Assembly (NCBI GenBank): GCA_037178675.1
Contig: JAYMGJ010000364.1
Coordinates: forward strand, 1 to 63,542
Direction: 5' to 3'
Source of the DNA: Scleroderma bovista
Taxonomy: Eukaryota; Basidiomycota; Agaricomycetes; Boletales; Sclerodermataceae
Length of the DNA: 63,542 nucleotides
Each line of letters starts with the position of its first letter. Position 1 is the stretch's first letter. Both the position numbers and the translations under genes were made by a program. Below the pieces are notes generated by a model. That model was given only the letters and a program-made list of their open reading frames with translations, searched no databases and was not told the origin of the DNA. This document shows positions 1 through 10,600 of this stretch, piece after piece.

Positions 1-9
1 CAATGATTT

Positions 10-3000
10 TTGTACGCCATCTATTCCTGTAGTCTTCATGAGATTCATCTTTTCCACAGGGTCGTGGCTCGGGAAGAATGTTCCCTCGGAGACAACGACC
101 AGGTCGCCAACTATAACCGGAAGTTAGAGAAGCTGGTGGTCGAGCTTCAAGATCAACCAATTACAGACATCCAATATGGCATTCAACAGATCTACGAAGA
201 TTTTAGCTCGAACTGCTTGACCTGTGCAGACAGAGTCGGACTCAATGAGGCAAAGAGGTGCCTAGATGGCACGAGAATCGAGATCTTGAATGAAATCGTT
301 GATTGGATCAACAACACAGATGCTGCTGCACCGCGCATCTTCTGGCTTTACGGGCAGGCTGGAAAGGGGAAATCAGCCATAGCGCACACAGTTGCTCGGC
401 AGGCCCAGAATCTCGGCATGCTCGGATCGTGCTTCTGTTTCAGTCGCGTTAGACACCACGAGCAGCTCCATACGAAGCTCTTCCCCACCATTGCACGTGA
501 CTTGGCTCATCGCGACCTCCGTTTGCGACCGCTTCTGGTTGAGGTGACGGCCAAAAACCATTCATTGAGGGACACGACAGATATCGCAGCACAGTGGAAC
601 AAACTCATTCTCGAACCCCTTTCCCAATTGAAGGGTTCTCCCACCGGAAATGTTGTTGTGGTTATTGATGCTTTGGATGAGAGTGGTGCGGAGCGCACGA
701 GGGCGACTGTACTTGAGGTCCTTGCTGCATACGGTGCGGAACTTCCGGCCAACTTGCGGATTCTCCTGACTTCTCGGCCACTCGTGGACATTGGGAAGGC
801 ATTAAACACCGGTCCGCACGTCTATGCCAGGTCGCTCGATGCCATTGGTGCGGAGTTGACTATGCGCGACATTCACCTCTATGTTTCTACCCGTCTGAAA
901 AGTCTTCGTGACCCGTTCTCCGACGAAAATTTCCAACAGTTCGCTGCGAAATCTGGTGGGGTGTTCGAATGGGCACGTCTGGCATGCGACTTCATGTCCC
1001 CCCGAGGGGGAGTGATCCCGAAGGACCGTTTCCGTCAAATCATGTTTCATGCTCCTGGCGATGGAAGGACTCTTCTCGATGAAATGTATACAACATTTTT
1101 GAAGGATCTTTTCCGAGGGTCCGATGACCGCCGTGACTTTCGTTCGGTCATGCGGCAGATCCTGTGGTTGAAGGAGCCGCTCCCTATCAGTGCATTGGAC
1201 ATAATGCGTGACAGGTTCCCTCAGGAGGATGACCGCTATCCTGTAGGGTTGATCCTCAACTTCATGGCATCACTGCTTGCTGGTGCCAATGAGCTATCTA
1301 CTCCTGTCCGCCCCCTACACGCGTCGTTCTATGACTTTTTGCTAGACGAAAAACGAAGCGGAGAGTTCTTTATTCAGCAGGGTGATGCACATCGTAATCT
1401 TGCTGTTGCCTCGCTTTCTGTCATGCAAGCTGGCCTTCATTTCAACATTTGTAAACTGGAAACATCATACATCTCAAACTTGGAGGTGGTAGACTTGGAA
1501 AAGAGGGTCGAAGACAACATTCCACCATATCTGTTGTATTCGTGTCGATTCTGGGCAACCCACCTCCAAGCTGTGGCATTTGAGCAAGACCTAGCAGAAT
1601 TAGTGAGGGGGCTGGTGACTGGAGAACAGATATTATTCTGGTTGGAGGCCCTTGGTGTATCAAAGTTGATTAGGGAGGCCTGTGGGGCACTGATTTCTGC
1701 TGAGGAATGGTTTCAGGTGAGTTTATTCATGTGCAACATGTGATGTCCTCTTCATAACACTGAAATAGCAGAGGGGAATGGAATATAAAGACCTCTTGAT
1801 GTTCATCAAGGATGGGATCAAATTTGTGCAGAATTTTTCTGGGATCATTGACAAGAGTACTCCTCACCTGTACTTGACAGCACTGCCATTTTCACCATCA
1901 AATTCAGTATTGGCAAGGTCCCTGATTGAAAGGTTTGGAGGAATTGCACAAGTTGCTGTAGGACAACAGGATGACTGGCCCAGAAATCAACAGGTTTTTC
2001 AAGGGCACACCTCAGTCTACTCAGTTGCATTCTCACCAGATGGAAGGTACATTGTGTCAGGTTCAGGGGATAACACAATCCGACTTTGGGATGCACAGAC
2101 AGGTGGCCAGGTGGGCAACCCCCTCCAAGGGCACACATACTCAGTCTTGTCAGTTGCATTCTCACCAGATGGAAGGCACATTGTGTCAGGTTCAAGGGAT
2201 AAGACAATCTGACTTTGGGATGCACAGACAGGTGGCCAGGTGGGCAACCCCCTCCAAGGGCACACAGACTCAGTCTTGTCAGTTGCATTCTCACCAGATG
2301 GAAGGCACATTGTGTCTTGTTCAGGGGATAACACAATCCGACTTTGGGATGCACAGACAGGTGGCCAGGTGGGCAACCCCCTCCAAGGGCACACAGACTC
2401 AGTCTTGTCAGTTGCATTCTCACCAGATGGAAGGCACATTGTGTCAGGTTCAAGGGATAAGACAATCCGACTTTGGGATGCACAGACAGGTGGCCAGGTG
2501 GGCAACCCCCTCCAAGGGCACACAGACTCAGTCTTGTCAGTTGCATTCTCACCAGATGGAAGGCACATTGTGTCTGGTTCAGGGGATAACACAATCCAAC
2601 TTTGGGATGCACAGACAGGTGGCCAGGTGGGCAACCCCCTTCAAGGGCACACAGGCTCAGTCTACTCAGTTGCATTCTCACCAGATGGAAGGCACACTGT
2701 GTCAGGTTCAAGGGATAAGACAATCCGACTTTGGGATGCACAGACAGGTGGCCAGGTGGGAAACCCCCTCCAAGGGCACACCTCCTTTGTCAACTCAGTT
2801 ACATTCTCACCAGATGGAAGGCACATTGTGTCAGGTTCAGAGGATAAGACAATCCGACTTTGGGATGCACAGACAGGTGGCCAGGTGGGCAACCCCCTCC
2901 AAGGGCACACATACTCAGTCAACTCAGTTGCATTCTCACCAGATGGAAGGCACATTGTGTCAGGTTCAGGGGATAAGACAATCCGACTTTGGGATGCACA

Positions 3001-4009
3001 GACAGGTGGCCAGGTGGGCAACCCCCTCCAAGGGCACACAAACTCAGTCAACTCAGTTGCATTCTCACCAGATGGAAGGCACATTGTGTCTGGTTCAGGG
3101 GATAAGACAATCCGACTTTGGGATGCACAGACAGGTGGCCAGGTGGGCAACCCCCTCCAAGGGCACACAAACTCAGTCAACTCAGTTGCATTCTCACCAG
3201 ATGGAAGGCACATTGTGTCAGGTTCAGGGGATAAGACAATCCGACTTTGGGATGCACAGACAGGTGGCCAGGTGGGCAACCCCCTCCAAGGGCACACATA
3301 CTCAGTCTTGTCAGTTGCATTCTCACCAGATGGAAGGCACATTGTGTCAGGTTCTTGGGATAACACAATCCAACTTTGGGATGCACAGACAGGTGGCCAG
3401 GTGGGCAACCCCCTCCAAGGGCACACCTCCTCAGTCTTGTCAGTTGCATTCTCACCAGATGGAAGGCACATTGTGTCAGGTTCTTGGGATAAGACAATCC
3501 GACTTTGGGATGCACAGACAGGTGGCCAGGTGGGCAAAACTTTCGAGCACACAGACTCAGTCTTGTCAGTTGCATTCTCACCAGATGGAAGGCACATTGT
3601 GACAGGTTCTTGGGATAAGACAATCCAACTTTTGGATGCACAGACAGGTGGCAATGTGGGAAACACCCTTAAAGAGCAAACTACAAATTCCCTTTCAAGT
3701 ACACTCCCACCAATCCACTTCTCATCTTCAGCTGCACATGCACTTCATGATGCTCAGAGTCTTTTCATTAACATGTCTAATGTCAATGTGGACTGCCGAG
3801 ACCTGATTCATTTGCAGAATGATGGCTGGATTGTGGGTCCAAATGGGAAACTGTTGCTGTGGGTGCCTCCATCATACCATAAATTGTTTCATTATACTCC
3901 CTGGACACATCTGGTAATCCCAAGTGGTAGTCCTGAGCTTGATTTGAGCAAGATGACTCATGGCCCTGCTTGGCATAGATGTTACACACCTGTTCCTGAA
4001 GATAATTAG
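10..4009 (+). pseudogene. NACHT-WD40 (NLR-like STAND NTPase) gene, 5' partial, one in-frame stop
   Basis: Fungal NLR-like signalling ATPases of this type (HET-E/HNWD class) are known to couple a NACHT switch to WD40 sensing in incompatibility or immunity; that role is inferred here. The Walker A motif GQAGKGKS lies at about 352-375 and a Walker B-like VVVVIDALDES at about 650-690. A 55-bp intron (1717-1771, GTGAGT...GCAG) joins the NACHT exon in frame to the WD40 exon. Thirteen WD repeats follow, then a C-terminal block (about 3700-4006) with DGWIVGPNGKLLLWVPP, which I recognise from fungal WD40 STAND proteins. A TTTTCCACAG acceptor at 50-59 suggests the 5' exon(s) lie outside the window. In repeat 2 the codon expected to be CGA is TGA (2210-2212), truncating the protein there unless it is a sequencing error. 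The frame is otherwise open to the TAG at 4007-4009. Confidence 0.88.
2000..3660 (+). repeat. 13 tandem 126-bp WD40-coding repeats
   Basis: Each unit encodes 42 residues of the form QGHTxSVxSVAFSPDGRHIVSGSxDxTIRLWDAQTGGQVGNPL (split here for reading: QGHTxSV, VAFSPDGRHIVSG, TIRLWDAQTGG). Units are nearly identical at the nucleotide level. Most changes fall in the same few codons: after QGHT, before SVAF, and the G/R/E/W before D in SGSxD. Because the unit is a multiple of three, a second plus frame (1971-3602) and two minus frames also stay open; these are by-products. Confidence 0.95.
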
Positions 4010-4656
4010 GTATTTGAGACAGATATTGATTACTTGACCTTGCTATGATACCTGTGGTTTGAGTTTTTATCAGTGTAATGATCTTCCTGTTTCTCTTAGT
4101 GATACATTGTAGAAATGTGGTGCACACACCAGAATCATTGAAAGTGCTGATCACATACTAGGAAAATGACATGGCTTTGTGTGGCCATCTCTGTAACTGA
4201 GGCAACTGTCAGCTACACATACCTCACCAAATTTTCCAAAAGACCCAAAGGTGATGAGGGGAAGCAATTACCTCCCTGTCTCAACGGCAAGTTCTGGCTT
4301 CTGGTAAAGCCCATGGTCAAAGGCAACTCTCCCTGGACACCTGTTGACATCATTGGATGTCAAGTAGCACAATGGGTGTGTGTGAACGTTGCATACTACC
4401 TCTGAAGCAACAGTAAGTCCAATTGTTTATGATATGACTTTTTCTGACGTACTTGAAGTTCAAGGTTGCCCATAGGTTAAGGATGTCCGAGACCACCATC
4501 GAGGAGATTGCATCCATCATTAACATGGTATGAATTCAATCCTGCAGATAATTCTTCGCGTTGATGGTGCCTTTGATAGAACAACCTGATGGTCACCACT
4601 CAACACCAATATTAATTGGCATAATTGAGGGGGTCTGTGGTAGTAATTTTGATGTA
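4010..4656. other. Intergenic stretch without recognisable gene
   Basis: This is the 3' flank of the NACHT-WD40 gene. Short open frames exist (for example 4166-4405 on +), but I recognise no family in them. They may be UTR or decayed coding sequence. Confidence 0.5.
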
Positions 4657-5365
4657 CACTGCAAGCATTTCTCAATGTTTTATGACAAAACATTATAAAA
4701 ATATAGAAGAAAGAGATACTCTTTTATTTACAATTTTGTTTAACAAAAAACACAAATATCATACAGCATCATTTTGTCATTTTCTTTGCCAAAACATCAT
4801 TTGAGATCATTTCTTATGTTAGAACTGGAAAAAATTTAACCTTTTTCTTCTACCTGTTCCTTGACAAACAAATAAAGAAAAGAAAATGTAACTTTTCTCA
4901 TAGCAACAATTTCAGCATGTTTTATTAGAAATAATATGGTATATTTCTAAAAACATGTTGAAAGAAAACAATAGATTTTTCTTCAAGAAACATGATTGTT
5001 CCTGGATACTGATTGGCTGGCTAGAGTGTTATGATCAAAAATATATAGCATATTTCCTAAACATTTATTTTTGTGGAATAGAGTATCTTTTGATTCAATT
5101 TTTCACTGCAGAAAATTGAAAATGCTTGCTGTGGAAAATTTTACATTGTTATTTCTTTATTTGTTTTGCAAGGGACAGGCAAAAGAATATTTTATACTCT
5201 CAACATAAGAAATGATCTCAAATCATGTCTTGACACAAAAATGACAAAAATAATGCTGTATGATATTTGTCTTTTTTGTTGAACAAAATTGTAAATAAAA
5301 GAGTATCTCTTTCTTCTATTTTTTTACAATGTTTTGTCAAGAAACATTGAGAAATGCCTGCAGTG
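4657..5365. mobile_element. Non-autonomous inverted-repeat (MITE-like) element, about 160-bp TIRs
   Basis: The left arm from 4657 (CACTGCAAGCATTTCTC...) and the reverse complement of the right arm from 5365 (CACTGCAGGCATTTCTC...) match over about 160 bp with few mismatches. The flanking trinucleotide GTA is present on both sides (4654-4656 and 5366-5368), consistent with a 3-bp target duplication. The interior is AT-rich and has no coding potential. CACTG termini with a 3-bp duplication would fit a CACTA- or Harbinger-type element. I cannot decide between them. Confidence 0.8.
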
Positions 5366-5379
5366 GTAGTTATTTTTTC

Positions 5380-6830
5380 ATATGGGGAGCAGCAATTGAC
5401 TGGACAGGATAAATATATTGCATCATATAGTGGACACTGTCCAATTGTTTCATTTCCATGGATCCTGCAGAATTGTAATGATGGCCATCCAATCTGCTGG
5501 TACTCCCACTCACCAACTAGGGAATTCATGTAGGATGGGTTTCCAGGGATGGTTGATTGGAAGCGGAGAGTATCAGGATCGAGAGGTGACAATTAATCAG
5601 AACAGTAGATGGACAAGTACATCATCACGACCATAACAAACAATAAGCATCTGGAAAATTAACTGAATATGTTGATAGATGTTTCTTTGGTGTACCTTGT
5701 CAGTGTCATTAGTATTTGAGGGTTCCATTGGAAAAGGTAGAGAAGACCTGCAACTTCTTCGTGGGAGCAGTGGTGCTATGACAATGAGTTTGGTCATGAT
5801 ATCACCAATGTTTTTAATACCAAAGGATAAGGGAATAACACTGAAGAGGAGAGATTCCAGAGAGCACACTTCCCTGGAACAAAGCACCAATTGTGATAGC
5901 CTCGTCTGGTCTGACACGTGCATTGATCCACTGATATGTTGATAAGGGTGTGGAAGAGGGTTAGTTCTACAAGGCCCTTGCTGCCATCAAAAAAGGTTGA
6001 GGAAGGTTATCCTGTAATATTCTAGTTAGACTTCCATGATTTGTATACCTATACCACTTCATACATACTGAATCAAATGGAAGTACGCTTTCAGATATTA
6101 AGTGAATGGGAAATGGGCGATGATTTGACTTATCTTGGCAGTACATCATTGAGTGGACCAAGATTCAGGTTGATTTGTTGCAGTGATGAAGGACGGTGCC
6201 AGTGCATGACAAGACAACAACGACGGTATAGCAATATTATGTAGAATAGTTTACATATTGTTTGTATATACTTTGTAATTAGCATAAGGGTATACCCGCA
6301 ATGGGTATGTACCCACGCACCCACTAGTAGCACCCATGAAAAAATGCACCCATGGGTCTGCAGGTGTGGGTACTTGCGGGTGTGGGTGCGGGTCAGTGCT
6401 CTGATACCCATGGGTTGACCCATGCAGATCACTAATCCACCATGAGTCAACCTTGATATTGATAGATGGTTGGACAATTAGCTGGGGTTGTGCATGGCTA
6501 AAGGGTCTATGCATCTTGCCATTTGAGTAACATTGAGGGGAAGTACGCTGGCACCATTTCCAGAGGTCCTGCCTGCTGGGATTAAAGCAACACAAATGGT
6601 GTATGAATAGATACAAAACAGAGCAGGACTAACTACACTGTGAGGTTAGCAAAACATGGGTAACCAGATCTAATAAGACCTACAAGCCATGGACAATACT
6701 GTACGTATGGCTCATCATCGAGAGTATCAGTGAAGAGGACATCCAAGAAATTGGGACTGTGGATGTGCATGAGAAAGCCAAAAGCATGAAGAGTATCAGT
6801 GTGGTGAGATGGTAAGAGATACATTACACA
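5380..6830 (-). other. Unrecognised minus-strand coding-like fragments
   Basis: Several short minus-strand frames in a row (about 6824-6633, 6616-6430, 6161-5967, 5923-5597 and 5592-5400) have protein-like composition. They contain phrases such as GNPSYMNSLVGEWEYQQIG and could be exons of one decayed multi-exon gene. I recognise no domain, and no continuous spliced frame was established. The right arm of the MITE-like element abuts the downstream end. Confidence 0.25.
6280..6450. repeat. GGGTAC/ACCCATGGGT-rich repeat
   Basis: This is a dense run of GGGT and ACCC words, including two ACCCATGGGT palindromes. The phrase ACCCGCAATGGGT also occurs, in the opposite orientation, at about 41235-41255, so the two sites probably share a small repeat family. 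Its boundaries are not clear. Confidence 0.4.
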
Positions 6831-7119
6831 GAGTTGTCTGTGACCTGGTGTGACAAGTGTGATATTTGATATATGTAGTATCTACTCACCTCCATCCTTC
6901 CAACTTCTCTCAACTGCCAGAGTACTGCAGTTCATTCAATTTGGCATAAAGATTTGATGGTGCTCCTTCTGCGTTCAACTATTGCTGTTTTTACAGGACA
7001 CACTCATTGTCCAACTAGTACTGATAACACTTACTGTTGAACCCAGGTTACTACATCAGGAAAAACTGACTTTACTATTAGAGCAATTATATTGCTATAT
7101 AACATTATAAATGCTTTCA

Positions 7120-7400
7120 TAATGTCAATAGCATCTTGAGACAAGTCCCCACTATATAGAGCTATATAGAAGGGGCAATTTCTCTATAGCTCTCATAGTC
7201 ACTCCAGATCTCAGAGACAAGTCCCCAATCTATAGCAATATATTCTTCACTATTATAGCTCCAATAGATCTATAAGTGCTATAGATCCACCAGAGGAATT
7301 ATAGACAAGTCCCCACCACAAGTCTATAGTATCACTCTTTCAGGCTCTTATAGCACTCATGGCACTCCGAATAGCATTTATAGCACCAAATGAATTGTCA
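7120..7400. repeat. TATAGC/GACAAGTCCCCA degenerate repeats
   Basis: Three copies of an AGACAAGTCCCCA word (about 7139, 7212 and 7303) lie among many TATAG and CTATA words. No coding sequence is visible. Confidence 0.5.
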
Positions 7401-7439
7401 ATCACTAACCACATACATGATGTATTTACTACCCAAAGA

Positions 7440-9075
7440 CACTACATAACATCCTAATATACCACTAGTTCCGGCACCAACATTTGTTGTGTAGTCAAAT
7501 AACCTATTAGTACCTTGTTAGACAAGTCAATATGGGGGTAGTGCTGGGCACTTAGTCAAATTTCAGACCCACAGTGGCAGTACCAACTACCAAGTGGTAC
7601 TACACTTTTTCTACACAACAATTATACTACGCATTTTTGGTAATCAGCACTACACAACACTTCCTAGTTGACACTACACATTTTTGATAATCAACACTAC
7701 AACACAAACAGAACACAATTACTATGCATTTTTGGTAATTAACATTACAACACAAACACAACACAACTACTACACATTTTTGGTAATCAACACTACACTA
7801 CAAACACTACACAATACATCCTAATTGATACTACACTTTTTGGTACACTTTTACTATGCTTTTTTGGTACACTTTTACTACACTTTTACTACACTTTTAC
7901 TACGCTTTTTTGGTACACTTCTACTACACTTCTACTACACTTTTTACTACACTTTTACTACACTTTTTTGGTACACTTTTTACTACACATTCACTACACT
8001 TCTTGGTACACTTGTACTACACTTTTCACTACACTTTCACTACACTTCTTGGTACACTTGTACTACACTTTTACTACACTTTTTGGTACACTTTTACTAC
8101 ACTTTTACTATGCATTTTTGCTACACTGGTACTACACTTTTTAGTACACTTTGAGTACACTTTGAGTACACTTTGAGTACACTTTTACTACGCTTTTTTG
8201 ATACACTTTTACTACACTTTCACTACACTTTTTGGTACATTTTTACTATGGATTTTTGGTACACTTTTTATTACATTTTTGGTACACTTTTACTACACTC
8301 TTACTACGCATTTTTGGTACACTTTTACTACACTCTTACTACGCATTTTTGGTACACTTTTACTACACTTTTACTACACTTTTTTGGTACACTTTTTACT
8401 ACACTTTTTCCATACCTTTTGATGACACTTTAGGTTACACTATTCACAATGCTGGTTGTAAACTTTGTGATGAAAGAGGGGTAGTAAAAGTGTGGTACAA
8501 GTGTAGTAAAGGTTTACCCACAAATGTAGTAAAAAGTGTAGTAAAAGTGTACCAAAAAGTGTAGTGAAAGTGTAGAAAATGTGTAACAAAATGTGTAGTG
8601 AAAGTGTAGTAGTGAAAGTTTACCAAAAAGTGTACTAAAGTGTACCAAAAATGCATAGTAAAAGTGTAGTGAAAAGTGTACTAAAGGTGTAGTGAAAGTG
8701 TACTAAAGTGTACCAAAAATGCGTAGTAAAAGTGTAGTGAAAAGTGTAGTGAAAGTGTACCAAATAAGTGTAGTAAAAGTGTACCAAAAATGCGTAGTAA
8801 AAGTGTAGTAAAAAGTGTACCAAAGTGTACCAAAAAAGTGTAGTAAAAGTGTACCAAAAGTGTACCAAGAAGTGTAGTGAAAGTGTAGTGAAAAGTGTAG
8901 TAGAAGTGTAGTAAAAGTGTAGTAAAAAGTGTAGTAAAAGTGTAATAGAAGTGTACCAAAAATGCGTAGTAAAAGTGTAGTAAAAGTGTACCAAAAAAGT
9001 GTAGTAAAATTGTAGTACAAGTGTACCAAGAAGTGTAGTGAAAGTGTAGTGAAAAGTGCAGTACATTAGGTTAAG
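7440..9075. repeat. Back-to-back satellite: inverted arrays of a 23-bp-type unit
   Basis: From about 7829 to 8438 the plus strand repeats units like TTTTACTACACTTTTTGGTAC. From about 8484 to 9062 the same unit runs in the reverse complement, with a short unique loop (about 8439-8483) between. The left flank (about 7600-7825) carries the longer unit CTACACATTTTTGGTAATCA, which also makes up much of the arrays at 47740-49600. Open frames here are repeat artefacts. Confidence 0.85.
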
Positions 9076-9560
9076 AAGTGTAGTCATCATTCGGTTTAGT
9101 ACCGTAGTCATGACTAGGTTTAGTATTGTATTCATCATTAGGTTTAGTACAGGTAATTTGACTCACTGAAGATGAAGGTGCTTGTGGACATGGTTGCCAG
9201 TCAAGTCTGAGGAGCAAGATGGTTTTGAGCCATTGGGAAGCCAGCACAGCATTTGACCTCACTGGGTCGTAGTTTCCTCCCACCTAAATCCCACAAATGG
9301 CCCTAACTTCTTGCTTAGTTTGAAAGATGTCATCAATGCAGAGTTGTGACCAAGTTGCAACTCAAAGAAGCAATGCTGATCTCCAATCAGAGCATTGACC
9401 ATTCACCTATCAAATTCTCAGGTGTCCAATATCCCACTCCAGGCATTTAAACTCAGGCATGCAATTTCAGTCATTGAGACCAAATTCGACTCAAGTTGAA
9501 GGCAAAGCGCAATGGTAGGGTGAATACTAATGCTATCAATTCTGACAACTCTTCTTCGTA

Positions 9561-10028
9561 ATGGATAGTTCATTAGCTAGTTGTTCCCTCCTGACTCAAT
9601 TTTACAGGTCCAATGTTACCACTTCATGTGCTACTGCAATTTGTTCAACCACAAAAATAACCCTGCAACCATACATGCCTAAATCACCCATCATTTTCAG
9701 TGGCCTGAAACATTGCAGCAACCTTGATGAGCAGCAAGGGCCGATGAGCAACACCAATAGTCCCCACCCTGGTGATGCTTCATTAGACATCAAGGAGCCA
9801 GATTCCATTGAACAAATTGACAGATCACTCAGACAAATAACAGGGAAGTCGTATTGTTTGCTTATGGATACCTTATGCCAAGAGTACATTCAGAGTGGGG
9901 ACTATTCTCAAATTTGGAGCATTTTGCGTGAAGTTGAGGGGCTGGAGACACGGGTGCACACACTGTATTGGCAGCACTGGGATGGCACCTCAAACGATCC
10001 CACCAAGAATATTATTGATCATATATGA
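9561..10028 (+). CDS. Hypothetical protein fragment
   Basis: A 155-codon open frame includes a plausible helical stretch (QIDRSLRQITGKSYCLLMD, then EYIQSGDYSQIW). I recognise no domain. It lies 570 bp upstream of the WTxEQ-type gene on the same strand and may be an upstream exon of a transposon-associated gene. The flanks 9080-9560 and 10030-10600 hold nothing else I can support. Confidence 0.3.
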   Translation: MDSSLASCSLLTQFYRSNVTTSCATAICSTTKITLQPYMPKSPIIFSGLKHCSNLDEQQGPMSNTNSPHPGDASLDIKEPDSIEQIDRSLRQITGKSYCLLMDTLCQEYIQSGDYSQIWSILREVEGLETRVHTLYWQHWDGTSNDPTKNIIDHI

Positions 10029-10600
10029 TCAATAGCACACATACTCGAGGACTTACTGATGCATGAAATGGACGGCACAGACATGGCAAAGATGTACATG
10101 AGAGGTGCCTTCCTTTTCCAAAATTTCCCCCTGGATACAATACACTGAGTATGTGACATTCCACACTATCTAGAAAGTTGTTTGCTGTGAATCCATTGCT
10201 TTTATAGATTATAATAATTGCAAATCACACAAGGGCTTCCTATGAGCCCATCAACACATCTTGCTCGTTCTGGCAAGAGAGATCCATGCGAGAACCATCA
10301 TTGACCCACTATACAATGTGTCAACACATCAATGCGTCATGCTCTTTCTGGTGATGAAGATCCATCAAACGAGATGCATTGATGTGCTAACAATGCATCA
10401 ACACATCAACATGTCCAGGGTTATATCAATTTTACCTTTCAGAGTCCACATCTCACCTCTCCCCCCTTTGCATTGTAACTCTGTTTGTGCACTCCAGCTT
10501 ACCAGCTTACCACTCTCCCCTTTGTGATTAGAGACCAACTAGGTGTGGTCAGTTCTATTGCTCATTACGTTCCAGGCATAATGCACCTCAACCACCAGGT

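Noticed and set aside
1971..3602. 543-codon plus-strand frame and two long minus-strand frames over the WD40 array
   Set aside because: They arise because the 126-bp repeat is a multiple of three; the WD40 frame is the one with the conserved fold and in-frame NACHT exon.
7440..9075. CRISPR-like repeat array
   Set aside because: There are no constant-length unique spacers, the units are degenerate and the arrays invert; the genome is eukaryotic.
7825..9138. Many Phe/Tyr/Thr-rich open frames
   Set aside because: They are translations of the TTTTACTACAC satellite in all frames and have no start context or domain.
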